DNA of 40,918 bases, from positions 1 through 40,918 of the forward strand of contig CALSMD010000002.1 in NCBI GenBank assembly GCA_943787365.1, given 5' to 3'. Positions 27,271 through 34,994 of the stretch are shown here, in pieces. Positions within the stretch are counted from its first letter, which is position 1, and every line of letters begins with the position of its first letter. The DNA comes from an uncultured Flavobacteriaceae bacterium. Its GTDB lineage: Bacteria > Bacteroidota > Bacteroidia > Flavobacteriales > Flavobacteriaceae. The position numbers and the translations under genes were made by a program. A model generated the notes under the pieces. It searched no databases. It saw only the letters and a list, made by a program, of their open reading frames with translations, and was not told where the DNA came from.

Positions 27271-27642
27271 AATTTGTTAGAGATAAACAACGGAAAAAAC
27301 ATATTTTCTTCAAGCTTACGTGCCTACACTGACTTATATGAAGTGGCTTCTGTTGTGAATGCAAAACACCAAGATGTTGTAAATGCATTGGATGTTTCGT
27401 ACGCACAGCTACAAAACCTAAACACGCCTGCCTTGAAAGCAGAGCTGATGAAATTATACACCCGATTACCTGAAGCAATGATTAGTTTAACCTTTTATGA
27501 TGATAATGGCCGTGTGGTCAATAAAGTTAATGAGCGTAAAGAAGAGTCTTTTGTGTATTATGACAACTTCGGACGGGTGGACTATATTACGGATGGCTAT
27601 GGTAAGGTGATTGAGAAAAAAGAATACAATTTTGGTAATTAA
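27271..27642 (+). pseudogene. C-terminal fragment of an RHS-locus YD-repeat protein
   Basis: About 123 residues continue from the REP doublet without a native start. The first part (INNGKNIFSSSLRAYTDLYE onward) is helical. The end has two YD-type repeats, FYDDNGRVVNKV and YYDNFGRVDYITDGYG, and stops after KEYNFGN. From memory this is how the large protein encoded just upstream of a DUF6443/RHS gene ends in flavobacteria. Here it lies downstream of the RHS fragment, so the order is changed. The ATG at 27217 lies in the REP doublet and is not native. Confidence 0.65.
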
Positions 27643-27650
27643 AGGTAGTA

Positions 27651-27677
27651 TCTCATAAACTGTATAAGTTTATGAGA
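27651..27677. terminator. Perfect 11-bp hairpin between convergent transcripts
   Basis: TCTCATAAACT and AGTTTATGAGA surround a 5-base loop (27662-27666). It lies between the RHS-type fragment (ending at 27642, plus) and trmL (ending at 27716, minus), where a shared terminator would be expected. No proper T-run follows on either strand, so termination is only a possibility. Confidence 0.45.
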
Positions 27678-27715
27678 CAGTGCCAAAAAACGCTCACAAA
27701 CTTAGTTCTAATTCT

Positions 27716-28183
27716 TTAGCTGTTCTCAGAAACCGCCATTGATCTTAGTCCTTCAAAAACGACAATACTCACGGCATTTGCTAAATTTAAACTTCTCACA
27801 TGCGGACTGTGAATGGGGATTTTATAGAGTTTATCTGTGTTGTTTGCGACCAGTTCTTTTGGCAAACCAACAGACTCTTTTCCAAACACAAAAAACAGAT
27901 CGTCCTTATAGTCAATAGAAACATAACTCTTTTTTGCCGCACTCGACAGAAAGACCATTTCCTTATCTTTATTCATGGCTAAAAACTCATCCAAGCTCTC
28001 GTAGATCTTGACCGTAATGTGTTTCCAATAATCCAGTCCCGCTCTTTTAAGACGGGCGTCACTCAATTCAAACCCAAACGGTTTGACTAAGTGCAAAACA
28101 GATCCAGAAGCCAAGCTCACCCGGCCTATATTGCCCGTGTTATTAGGAATTTCTGGCTCTACAAGTACGATGTTAAATGGCAT
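27716..28183 (-). CDS. trmL: tRNA (cytidine/uridine-34 2'-O)-methyltransferase TrmL
   Basis: 155 residues from the ATG at 28183, which gives the family start MPFNIVLVEPEIPNNTGNIG. A longer open frame upstream reads through the neighbouring gene's antisense region and is not part of it. SPOUT motifs are RVSLASGSVLHLVKPFGFEL, FVFGKESVGLP (98-108) and IPIHSPHVRSLNLANAVSIV (122-141), which form the SAM knot. TrmL methylates the wobble ribose of tRNA-Leu. It starts 10 bases after the small Cys-rich gene ends on the same strand. Confidence 0.94.
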   Translation of the reverse strand: MPFNIVLVEPEIPNNTGNIGRVSLASGSVLHLVKPFGFELSDARLKRAGLDYWKHITVKIYESLDEFLAMNKDKEMVFLSSAAKKSYVSIDYKDDLFFVFGKESVGLPKELVANNTDKLYKIPIHSPHVRSLNLANAVSIVVFEGLRSMAVSENS

Positions 28184-28193
28184 TTGTTTATTT

Positions 28194-28406
28194 TTATTTA
28201 GGCTTGTGCTGATAACATTGGTAATCACTTGACTTTGAAACACAATGCTTACATCTTTTCCCAGTAGATTTAGCGGTAGCATTACACTGTCTGTATTTAC
28301 ATTCAACATTTTCAATACTTTCATTTTGAATCGTTTGATTGTCTTCAATAGACAAAAATGACATTGTTGATAAAGCGATTAATAAAATAAAAATTACTTT
28401 TTTCAT
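28194..28406 (-). CDS. Small secreted Cys-rich protein
   Basis: A 70-residue protein with a signal peptide (MKKVIFILLIALSTMSFLS, about 1-19). The mature end has four to five Cys plus His in CKYRQCNATAKSTGKRCKHC and DYQCYQHKPK. The pattern C-x4-C...GKRC-x2-C...YCxxH resembles small zinc-knuckle-like modules ('...GxxCxxxxxxGxxYCxxH'), so a metal or disulfide knot is likely. The function is unknown. It sits just upstream of trmL on the same strand. Confidence 0.75.
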   Translation of the reverse strand: MKKVIFILLIALSTMSFLSIEDNQTIQNESIENVECKYRQCNATAKSTGKRCKHCVSKSSDYQCYQHKPK

Positions 28407-28504
28407 GATTTTGAGGTTTTAATTAAAGGTAGTAAAAATAGTTTAAACTATAAGTATTGATTAAGAGACACTTAAACAAAAGACTAGAGCTCTTTATTAA
28501 ACTG

Positions 28505-29611
28505 TTATTTGTAGAATATAAGCGCATCACTATTTAGAGACCACTGTACCTCACTAAATTTTTTCATAAATGAAATTCCTAGCAAAGACATATTAGCCGT
28601 TTCTAAAGTCTTAACATAGGCTACAATATTTTTAATCGTGTAGGACCCTATTTTGATTTCATGTATTTTAATAAGTTTATTATTTGTAGGTTCTCCCCTC
28701 ACACCAACCGTAGGAATAATAATATCCAAATCATCATATTTTAATCCGTTCTTTTTTAGATATTCAAACAAGCGATAGCCGATTGAAAAAACCGATGCTC
28801 CCGTATCAAAAACAAAACGCACAGGATCTGTAGGAGTTTGAGTGGGGAATTCTAGGTTCACATGCATTGAATTCCCTTCTTTTTCTAAATCAATGGTCAA
28901 TGAGTCTTCCTCGCCTACAATATCTTCTTTGCTATAATAGTTTTTAGTATTGTTTTTAGTTTCTGTTTCAACTCCGTTAAAAACCTCACTTTCGGTAACC
29001 ATATTATTTTGATATGTACGTTTTATGGTTCCCTTTTTTAATTGATCATTTGAATAATGCTCTCCAAAACTAATTTGAACATATTCAGCTCTATTCAATT
29101 TTCTTTCTACAACTTCATTATTTTCAACTTTAGAAACCGATGAAATTCCAGATTCAAAATCTATTTCTTGCAAACCACTGAGCAATTCACCATTTGCAAA
29201 CATCCCTTCAGATTTTTGAACCTGAGTTCCAAGAACTTCTTTAAGAATTCCCTGGCCCTCGTACTGGTTGTTTTTCCAGCTTCCCTCATAAAAACCTTCG
29301 TTATTTGTAAATGTCATTTTCCCAAATCCATCCATGTTATTACGAATCCAGTTACCCTCGTATATTTTACCATCACTAAACACCATTTTACCTAAACCTT
29401 CGATGTTGTTACGAACCCAGTTGCCTTCATATATTTTACCGTCGCTAAAGGTCATTGTTCCATATCCGTTTAAATTCCCTTCATAATCTAAGCACCCTAA
29501 GTAGTTCCCGATTTCGTTTGAAAACGTCTCAATACATTTAGATTCTTGACTATTGGATCTGGTTAAAAAACAAAGATTTAAAAGGATCAGAAATAACGTT
29601 TTATTTAGCAT
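28505..29611 (-). CDS. Secreted MORN-repeat protein with retropepsin-like aspartyl protease domain
   Basis: A 368-residue protein with a signal peptide (about 1-21). Residues 43-120 hold about four MORN repeats (GKIYEGNWVRNNIEGLGKM, GKIYEGNWIRNNMDGFGKM, GFYEGSWKNNQYEGQG). The linker (about 145-245) is acidic and polar. The C-terminal domain (about 250-368) is retroviral-type aspartyl-protease-like: the active-site triad FDTGAS (D269, T270, G271) and the late LLGISFMKKF block that follows the flap in this family. Such proteins are probably active as dimers. The pairing of MORN repeats with a retropepsin is known in Bacteroidota, but the substrate is not. Confidence 0.82.
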   Translation of the reverse strand: MLNKTLFLILLNLCFLTRSNSQESKCIETFSNEIGNYLGCLDYEGNLNGYGTMTFSDGKIYEGNWVRNNIEGLGKMVFSDGKIYEGNWIRNNMDGFGKMTFTNNEGFYEGSWKNNQYEGQGILKEVLGTQVQKSEGMFANGELLSGLQEIDFESGISSVSKVENNEVVERKLNRAEYVQISFGEHYSNDQLKKGTIKRTYQNNMVTESEVFNGVETETKNNTKNYYSKEDIVGEEDSLTIDLEKEGNSMHVNLEFPTQTPTDPVRFVFDTGASVFSIGYRLFEYLKKNGLKYDDLDIIIPTVGVRGEPTNNKLIKIHEIKIGSYTIKNIVAYVKTLETANMSLLGISFMKKFSEVQWSLNSDALIFYK

Positions 29612-29663
29612 ACTATTGAATTGGTTAATAAAATCAAAATTATAACAAAATCACTTAAAAGCA

Positions 29664-29691
29664 CAAAAAAACCTTACTATTTCTAGTAAGG
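29664..29691 (-). terminator. Intrinsic terminator of the lipocalin-like lipoprotein gene
   Basis: A perfect 8-bp stem (CCTTACTA 29672-29679, TAGTAAGG 29684-29691) with a 4-base loop. On the minus strand it is followed by a run of seven T. It lies 29 bases after the end of the minus-strand lipoprotein gene. The same stem recurs at 32974-32995. Confidence 0.85.
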
Positions 29692-29719
29692 CTTGATTTA
29701 ATTGGTTTTGTATATTTGT

Positions 29720-30103
29720 TTACTCTAATCTAACATAAATATTCGCATCTCCTTCCGGAAAGGTAAGTTCAAGCTGTTGATTTTGTTCAGACAAAACATA
29801 TCCAATTTCATCCAACTGGCCTTCTAAAGTACCAAAGATTGTAGTCGCATTCGAATACCATGTAAGCTCAGAAACATTCGTTTCTCCACCAAGTACAACC
29901 ACATCAGTCACAGAACCCGTACCGTCTTGATTAAAAACGATTGTTTGGATTGTAACCATTAATGGATCCTCATCATCTGTCCCTGAACCTACCCATGTAC
30001 CTACCAAATCAGAATTAACTGTTGGTTCAGAGCTGTTATCATTGTCATCACTACTGCATGACATAATGAATAAAGATAAAATTGTAAAAAGTACTTTTTT
30101 CAT
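29720..30103 (-). CDS. Lipocalin-like lipoprotein
   Basis: A 127-residue protein with a lipoprotein signal MKKVLFTILSLFIMSCSSDD (Cys16), followed by an Asp/Asn-rich spacer that is typical for surface-directed Bacteroidota lipoproteins. The domain begins LVGTWVGSGT and has beta-strands ending in NIYVRLE, as in lipocalin-like (DUF5004-type) proteins. The ligand is unknown. It is a single gene on the minus strand with its own terminator. Confidence 0.8.
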   Translation of the reverse strand: MKKVLFTILSLFIMSCSSDDNDNSSEPTVNSDLVGTWVGSGTDDEDPLMVTIQTIVFNQDGTGSVTDVVVLGGETNVSELTWYSNATTIFGTLEGQLDEIGYVLSEQNQQLELTFPEGDANIYVRLE

Positions 30104-30323
30104 AATATATTTATTTTTTGTTTAAACAAATTTAACAAATTATAAACAAAACTATTAAATTGTATTATAAAATATTTGATTTAAATTAACACCAAGTTAA
30201 ATGGATGTGACAAAAACCAATTAAAAAAATTAAATTATAATGAAATAAGGAAACTGTTAGGGCTACTTTATTATTTGGGGTAATCTTTAATTGTATATCT
30301 TTATGTTTTATTCAAAGTTTTTT
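30104..30323. other. AT-rich gap between divergent genes
   Basis: 220 bases separate the lipoprotein gene (minus) from the acylase gene (plus). It should hold both promoters. I see no clear TAnnTTTG box; TATTATTTG near 30270 is one base off spacing. No other structure was noticed. Confidence 0.35.
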
Positions 30324-32303
30324 ATGAAAACCACCACTGTTGTACTTTTATTTTTACTAACTACACTTAACATATACTCCCAAATTGATCCAGACGCAAT
30401 TGAAATTGTAAGAGATTCCTATGGTGTCCCTCATATATATGCTCCCACAGATGCTGAGGTCGCTTATGGGTTTGCATGGGCTCAAGCTGAAGATGATTTT
30501 AAAACAATTCAGCAAGCCTATCTCGCTGGAAATGGGTTGTTGAGTAAATTTATAGGATTGAAAGGTGCTGCTGCTGATTTTCTTGCCCAACTAATTCAGT
30601 CTGAAAAAATAGTAAACGAACAATTTAACACCCTCGATCCAAAATTTATTGAATTACTTCAGGGTTTCACAGAAGGGTTAAATGCGTTTGCTAAAAAACA
30701 TCCCGATGAAATTCTAGAAACTTCACTGTTTCCTCTCACATCTCAAAAAATACTTCGCTATACACAACTACAGTTATTTATTTCAAATGGCGCAGCGAAT
30801 CTTGTCAGTGGAATTGTCAATAATAATTTGTCTTGGCCCTATGAAATTGAACAGGACACCAAAGGCTCGAACCTCATAGCTATCAGTCGCGGTCGAACCC
30901 AATCAGACGAAACGTTTTTAGCCATCAATACTCACCAACCCTTAGAAGGTCCAACTTCTTGGTACGAAGCGCATTTAGTGAGTGAAGAAGGCACCAATAT
31001 TATTGGAGCCACCTTTCCTGGGTCTCCTTGTATTTTTACGGGAGCCAATGAATTCTTGGGATGGACGCATACGGTTAATTACCCAGACAAAGCAGATGTA
31101 TATGCTCTAGAAATGCATCCCCACAAAAAAGACGTTTATATGGTGGATGGAGAACCGTACAAATTAGAAAAATTTAAAGCCAAAATTCACCTCAAACTAC
31201 TAGGACTTAAGATTCCTATTAAGAAAAAATTTTACCGAAGTATCTATGGACCAACTCTAAAAAATAAAACAGGAGTTTATTCAGTACGTACACCAAGCAC
31301 ATCAAATATTAACGCTGTTGAGCAATGGTGGCGCATGAACAAAGCTACCAATTTTACAGAGTTTTATAAAGCCTTAGAAATGAAAGCACTTCCGGGTTAC
31401 AATATTGGATATGCTGATAAAAATGATACTATTTTTTATATTTCTAATGGGAAAATTCCCATCCGAAATGAAGACTATGACTGGACCGATGTTGTCCCTG
31501 GAAATACCCGTAAAACGCTTTGGAATTCCTATTATCCCATTAACGAATTACCGCAGGTCATCAGTCCAAAATCAGGGTTTGTGTACAACGCAAATCACAG
31601 TCCTTTTAAATCTTCAGGGGCTCAAGACAATCCTCAAGCAGAAAATTTTGCAAACGCCATGAATTTCGAAACCTATGACAACAATCGATCTACACGTCTG
31701 TTCCAATTACTTGAAGAAAAAGAACACATTGACTATGAGCGTTTCAAACGCATCAAATATGACCATCAATTACCAACTCCTCTAAGCTATAACTATATGG
31801 ATTTAAATCCATTATTTGAAATGAAAACGGAGGACTATCCAGAAGTTAGCGCACTATTAACGAGTATTAAAAATTGGGATCGTGTTACCAACCCAGAATC
31901 TTATGGTGCGGGAGCCTATGCATTGCTATACTATCAACTTAGACCCTTTTTTAATGAACTTTCTGAAGATCGTGTTTTTACGCATGACGTATTGTTTGAA
32001 GCCTTAAAAATTACAAAAGCTTATATGTTGACTCATTTTAATAGCGAACGCATTCGCTTAGGAGATTTTCAAAAGCTAGTGAGAGGAGAAAAAGAGCTCC
32101 CTGTTTTTGGCTTGCCCGATGTTGTTACGGCGATGCGAGGAGAGCCTTATAAAAATGGAAAAATAAAGATTACTCATGGTGAATCTTATATTGGGTTGGT
32201 ACGCTTTACGCCAACTAAAACATACTATGAATCTGTTATTTCTTATGACCAACAACTACAATTTCGTCTAGTGTATTGGCATCTATTTCTAATTGAATAT
32301 TAA
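30324..32303 (+). CDS. Penicillin-acylase-family Ntn hydrolase, C-terminus truncated
   Basis: 659 residues from the ATG at 30324, chosen because it gives a clean signal peptide (MKTTTVVLLFLLTTLNIYSQ). An upstream ATG at 30291 adds 11 residues before it. The family makes an inactive precursor cut before a nucleophile Ser in a GSN motif, here GSN with Ser at residue 182 of this start. The alpha-chain block RDSYGVPHIYAPTDAEVAYG and the beta-chain LGWTHTVNYPDKADVYALE are also present. Substrates range from penicillins to acyl-homoserine lactones. Native sequence ends at about ESVISY, followed by a foreign tail, and several dozen family residues are missing. It may be inactive. Confidence 0.82.
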   Translation: MKTTTVVLLFLLTTLNIYSQIDPDAIEIVRDSYGVPHIYAPTDAEVAYGFAWAQAEDDFKTIQQAYLAGNGLLSKFIGLKGAAADFLAQLIQSEKIVNEQFNTLDPKFIELLQGFTEGLNAFAKKHPDEILETSLFPLTSQKILRYTQLQLFISNGAANLVSGIVNNNLSWPYEIEQDTKGSNLIAISRGRTQSDETFLAINTHQPLEGPTSWYEAHLVSEEGTNIIGATFPGSPCIFTGANEFLGWTHTVNYPDKADVYALEMHPHKKDVYMVDGEPYKLEKFKAKIHLKLLGLKIPIKKKFYRSIYGPTLKNKTGVYSVRTPSTSNINAVEQWWRMNKATNFTEFYKALEMKALPGYNIGYADKNDTIFYISNGKIPIRNEDYDWTDVVPGNTRKTLWNSYYPINELPQVISPKSGFVYNANHSPFKSSGAQDNPQAENFANAMNFETYDNNRSTRLFQLLEEKEHIDYERFKRIKYDHQLPTPLSYNYMDLNPLFEMKTEDYPEVSALLTSIKNWDRVTNPESYGAGAYALLYYQLRPFFNELSEDRVFTHDVLFEALKITKAYMLTHFNSERIRLGDFQKLVRGEKELPVFGLPDVVTAMRGEPYKNGKIKITHGESYIGLVRFTPTKTYYESVISYDQQLQFRLVYWHLFLIEY

Positions 32304-32569
32304 AGGTTACTATATTACCTATAGCCAGTTCTTTAGTCATATACCCTAGATAAGAAACAACGAGTGTTTCTCCAGTCTCAGGAACATTTAAAGAAAAATT
32401 GCCATCAAAATCTGTAGATGAACCAATATTTAAGCCTTTAATCAGAATACTTGCTCCAGGCAAAGGCAACTTATTTTCGTCTATTACAGTCCCAGTAATC
32501 GCTTTACTTTGAGCAAATAAAATAATTGGAAAGATTAGTAATAAATGAATGAGTCGATTTTTTTTTCAT
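32236..32569 (-). pseudogene. SusC/TonB-dependent receptor, 5' remnant
   Basis: On the minus strand the reading runs as a signal peptide (RLIHLLLIFPIILFAQS), then a carboxypeptidase-regulatory-like domain (KAITGTVIDENKLPLPGASI, GSSTDFDGNFSLNVPETGE). It ends in the TonB-box/plug start ANTLDEIVVVGHKK and stops. A full receptor would be about 1000 residues. The ATG at 32567-32569 is one base out of frame with the rest, with a run of nine A directly after it. Eight A would restore the frame. The 3' part is lost where the sequence meets the acylase gene. Confidence 0.85.
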
Positions 32570-33231
32570 AATGTTATCTTTAGTTATTTCGGATTGAATA
32601 TTTACAAATTTACTACAGATAATAAACAAAAAAAGGGCTTTATGGTTATTTAATGAGGTGAAATGTATTTTTAAATACTATGTAAGCTCCCCAGAACTTC
32701 TTCTTAAAAAAAATAAATTAGTTTTTATAAACCGTTTTACAACCAAACATACTTAAGGAGAAACTTATCAAATTAAAGAGGAGTAGTAATCATCGTTTAA
32801 ATATCTTAACAATTTTGTGAGGGCCTTCAAAAGAAACGGCATAAAAAAAATTACAGCTAAAATATGGCTCTGAAGAAGAACCAATACTATTTTAATTAAA
32901 ATCTAAAAGGAAATTAAAAGGAAAATATAAAATCAGATAATAACTTAGGGCTATATAAAGGAGAAACAAAAAAGCCTTACTAATTATAGTAAGGCTTTAA
33001 GTGACCCAAACTTATAAAAGTTCGAACTTTATGGCAGAACTCAATTTAATTTTTGAAACTCATTTTAGGTTAAAAATTAACCCACAACTTTATGGGTTGA
33101 GGGTTCGCTTATAGACTCTATTGACCTTTATTCAAAACAAAATTTGCAATTTATTAAGAAGATAAGGGAGTAAAATCGAACTCTTTTGAAGATGATTTGA
33201 ATAAACAAAACCAAACATGAACCCTAATCGA
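32570..33231. other. Non-coding gap downstream of eda
   Basis: 662 bases with no credible gene. It contains the terminator at 32966-32998 and a weak hairpin at about 33079-33098 (AACCCA / TGGGTT). The rest is AT-rich with scattered stops in all frames. Part near 32570-32620 should be the old SusC upstream region. Confidence 0.6.
32966..32998 (-). terminator. Intrinsic terminator of the uronate operon
   Basis: AAAGCCTTACTA (32971-32982) pairs with TAGTAAGGCTTT (32987-32998) around an ATTA loop. On the minus strand it is followed by TTTTTTGTTT. It lies about 235 bases after eda. The stem core is the same as that of the terminator at 29672-29691. Confidence 0.8.
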
Positions 33232-33900
33232 TTATTTTCGAAAAGAAGATATAAGTAGCAATGTTTTTTTAGTCTGTTGTTCAATTTTATTATAATCAAA
33301 AGAACCATCGGTATGTTTAGCCATGAGTTTTGAGCCCATCCCAACGCAAGTAACACCAGCTTCAAACCAGCTTTTGAGGTTTTCTTCAGTTGGTGATACG
33401 CCACCTGTTGGCATGATACTGGTCCATGGTTGGGGTGCTAGCACTCCTTTGACAAAGCTAGGTCCATAAGTGCTACCGGGAAATAACTTTACAATTTCTG
33501 CGCCCATTTCTTCAGCCTTTGCAATCTCCGTTAGTGAGCCACATCCTGGAGACCAAAGCACTTTTCTGCGGTTGCAAACAATCGCAATGTCTTCTCTGAA
33601 TACAGGCGTTACTACAAAATTTGCGCCGTTAAGCATATAAGCGGATGCAGCAGCTGCATCTGTAACCGAGCCTACACCCATAATCATCCCAGGGAGTTCT
33701 TTCACGGCATATTTGGTAAGCGCTGTAAATACCTCAAGAGCAAAATCACCACGGTTGGTAAACTCCATTAAGCGTGCACCGCCGTCATAACAGGCTTTGA
33801 GCACCTTTTTAGCTACTGATACATCGCTGTGGAAGAAAAGGGGCACCATGCCGCTCTCTTTCATCGTTTGTGCTACTTCTATTCTTGTAAACTGTGCCAT
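33232..33900 (-). CDS. eda: 2-dehydro-3-deoxy-phosphogluconate (KDPG) aldolase
   Basis: A 222-residue class I aldolase that splits KDPG to pyruvate and glyceraldehyde 3-phosphate. It shows the Glu46 of ARLMEFTNRGD, the Schiff-base Lys K138 in GAEIVKLFPG and the phosphate-binding MPTGGVSPTEENL (163-175). It is the last step of the uronate route encoded here. It follows kdgK by 10 bases. Base composition of eda and kdgK is visibly richer in G+C than that of the transporter and isomerase genes upstream. Confidence 0.93.
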   Translation of the reverse strand: MAQFTRIEVAQTMKESGMVPLFFHSDVSVAKKVLKACYDGGARLMEFTNRGDFALEVFTALTKYAVKELPGMIMGVGSVTDAAAASAYMLNGANFVVTPVFREDIAIVCNRRKVLWSPGCGSLTEIAKAEEMGAEIVKLFPGSTYGPSFVKGVLAPQPWTSIMPTGGVSPTEENLKSWFEAGVTCVGMGSKLMAKHTDGSFDYNKIEQQTKKTLLLISSFRK

Positions 33901-33910
33901 ATCTTTTGTT

Positions 33911-34957
33911 TTATCGGGCTACACGACCTGATGCGTCGCCACCCATGAGTTTTTCTACTTCTGCAACTGTCACAAGGTTGGCATCGCCTTTTATGGTGTG
34001 CTTCAAGCATGATGCTGCCACAGCAAAGTCCAGTGCATGTTGGTCGTTGTCTGGATATTTTAGTAGTCCATAAATAAGACCACCCATAAACGAGTCGCCA
34101 CCACCTACACGGTCTACAATGTCTGTGATTTGATACTGCGTGGAGTCATACATGGTCTTTCCATCATATAACACCCCAGCCCATGTATTGTGTGATGCCG
34201 ATATTGAACCGCGAAGGGTTGTTATTACTTTTTTAGCCTTTGGGAACTTCTCCATCATTTGCTTGCACACAGACAAAAAAGCTTCTGCTTTTACATCATG
34301 ACCTTGCGTTTGTACTGTTAAGCCTTCGGGCTTTATGCCAAAGTGCATCTCCGCATCTTCTTCATTACCCAATACAATGTCGCAGAAGGAGGTAAGCTCT
34401 GTCATGATTTTTTCACGGTGCGCATCGTCGCAATACTTCCAAAGCTTGGCACGGTAGTTCAAGTCCGTAGAAATCGTAATTCCTTTTTCACTAGCGATCT
34501 TCACTGCTTCAAGACAAGCATCTGCTGCAGATTGTGAAATGGCCGGCGTAATCCCTGTCCAATGGAACCATTCCACGCCCTCAAAGGCTTTGTCCCAATC
34601 CACCATTCCGGGCTCAATCTCAGACATGGCCGAATGAGCTCTGTCATATACCACTTTACTGCCCCGACTTACAGCACCTGTCTCTAGAAAATAAATCCCC
34701 AAACGGTCTCCTCCACGAAGCATAAAATCAGTTTCAACACCACGCTTTCGCATTTCCATAAGCGCACATTCTCCAATATCGTTTCTAGGAACACGCGTGA
34801 CATAACGTACAGGAACGCCATAGTTGGCAAGCGATACCGCTACGTTGGACTCGCCACCACCATAGATGACATCGAAAGAATTGGTTTGAGAGAAACGCAA
34901 ATATCCAGGGGGCGCTAAGCGCAACATGATTTCACCAAATGTGACTACTTTTTCCAT
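33911..34957 (-). CDS. kdgK: 2-dehydro-3-deoxygluconokinase (PfkB family)
   Basis: A 348-residue PfkB-type sugar kinase that phosphorylates KDG to KDPG. PfkB signature 1 lies in IYGGGESNVAVSLANYGVPV (31-50), and signature 2 in DRVGGGDSFMGGLIY, with catalytic Asp at residue 288. The KDG assignment follows from family likeness and from lying between eda and the uronate transporter/isomerase genes. It is 37 bases downstream of the transporter gene. Confidence 0.9.
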   Translation of the reverse strand: MEKVVTFGEIMLRLAPPGYLRFSQTNSFDVIYGGGESNVAVSLANYGVPVRYVTRVPRNDIGECALMEMRKRGVETDFMLRGGDRLGIYFLETGAVSRGSKVVYDRAHSAMSEIEPGMVDWDKAFEGVEWFHWTGITPAISQSAADACLEAVKIASEKGITISTDLNYRAKLWKYCDDAHREKIMTELTSFCDIVLGNEEDAEMHFGIKPEGLTVQTQGHDVKAEAFLSVCKQMMEKFPKAKKVITTLRGSISASHNTWAGVLYDGKTMYDSTQYQITDIVDRVGGGDSFMGGLIYGLLKYPDNDQHALDFAVAASCLKHTIKGDANLVTVAEVEKLMGGDASGRVAR

Positions 34958-34994
34958 TTGTTTAATAGTATTTAATTAACAACTTAAATTATAT

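Noticed and set aside
27233..27478. Minus-strand frame over the REP doublet and RHS-type fragment
   Set aside because: The plus strand carries the recognisable YD-repeat protein. The minus frame has no support.
28184..28348. N-terminal extension of TrmL
   Set aside because: The extension is the antisense of the small Cys-rich protein gene. The family starts at MPFNIVLVEP.
33079..33098. Hairpin AACCCA / TGGGTT downstream of eda
   Set aside because: Short stem, large loop and no T-run. The terminator at 32966-32998 explains the transcript end better.
33132..33404. 90-residue minus-strand frame over the eda 3' end
   Set aside because: It overlaps eda in another frame and has no recognisable features.
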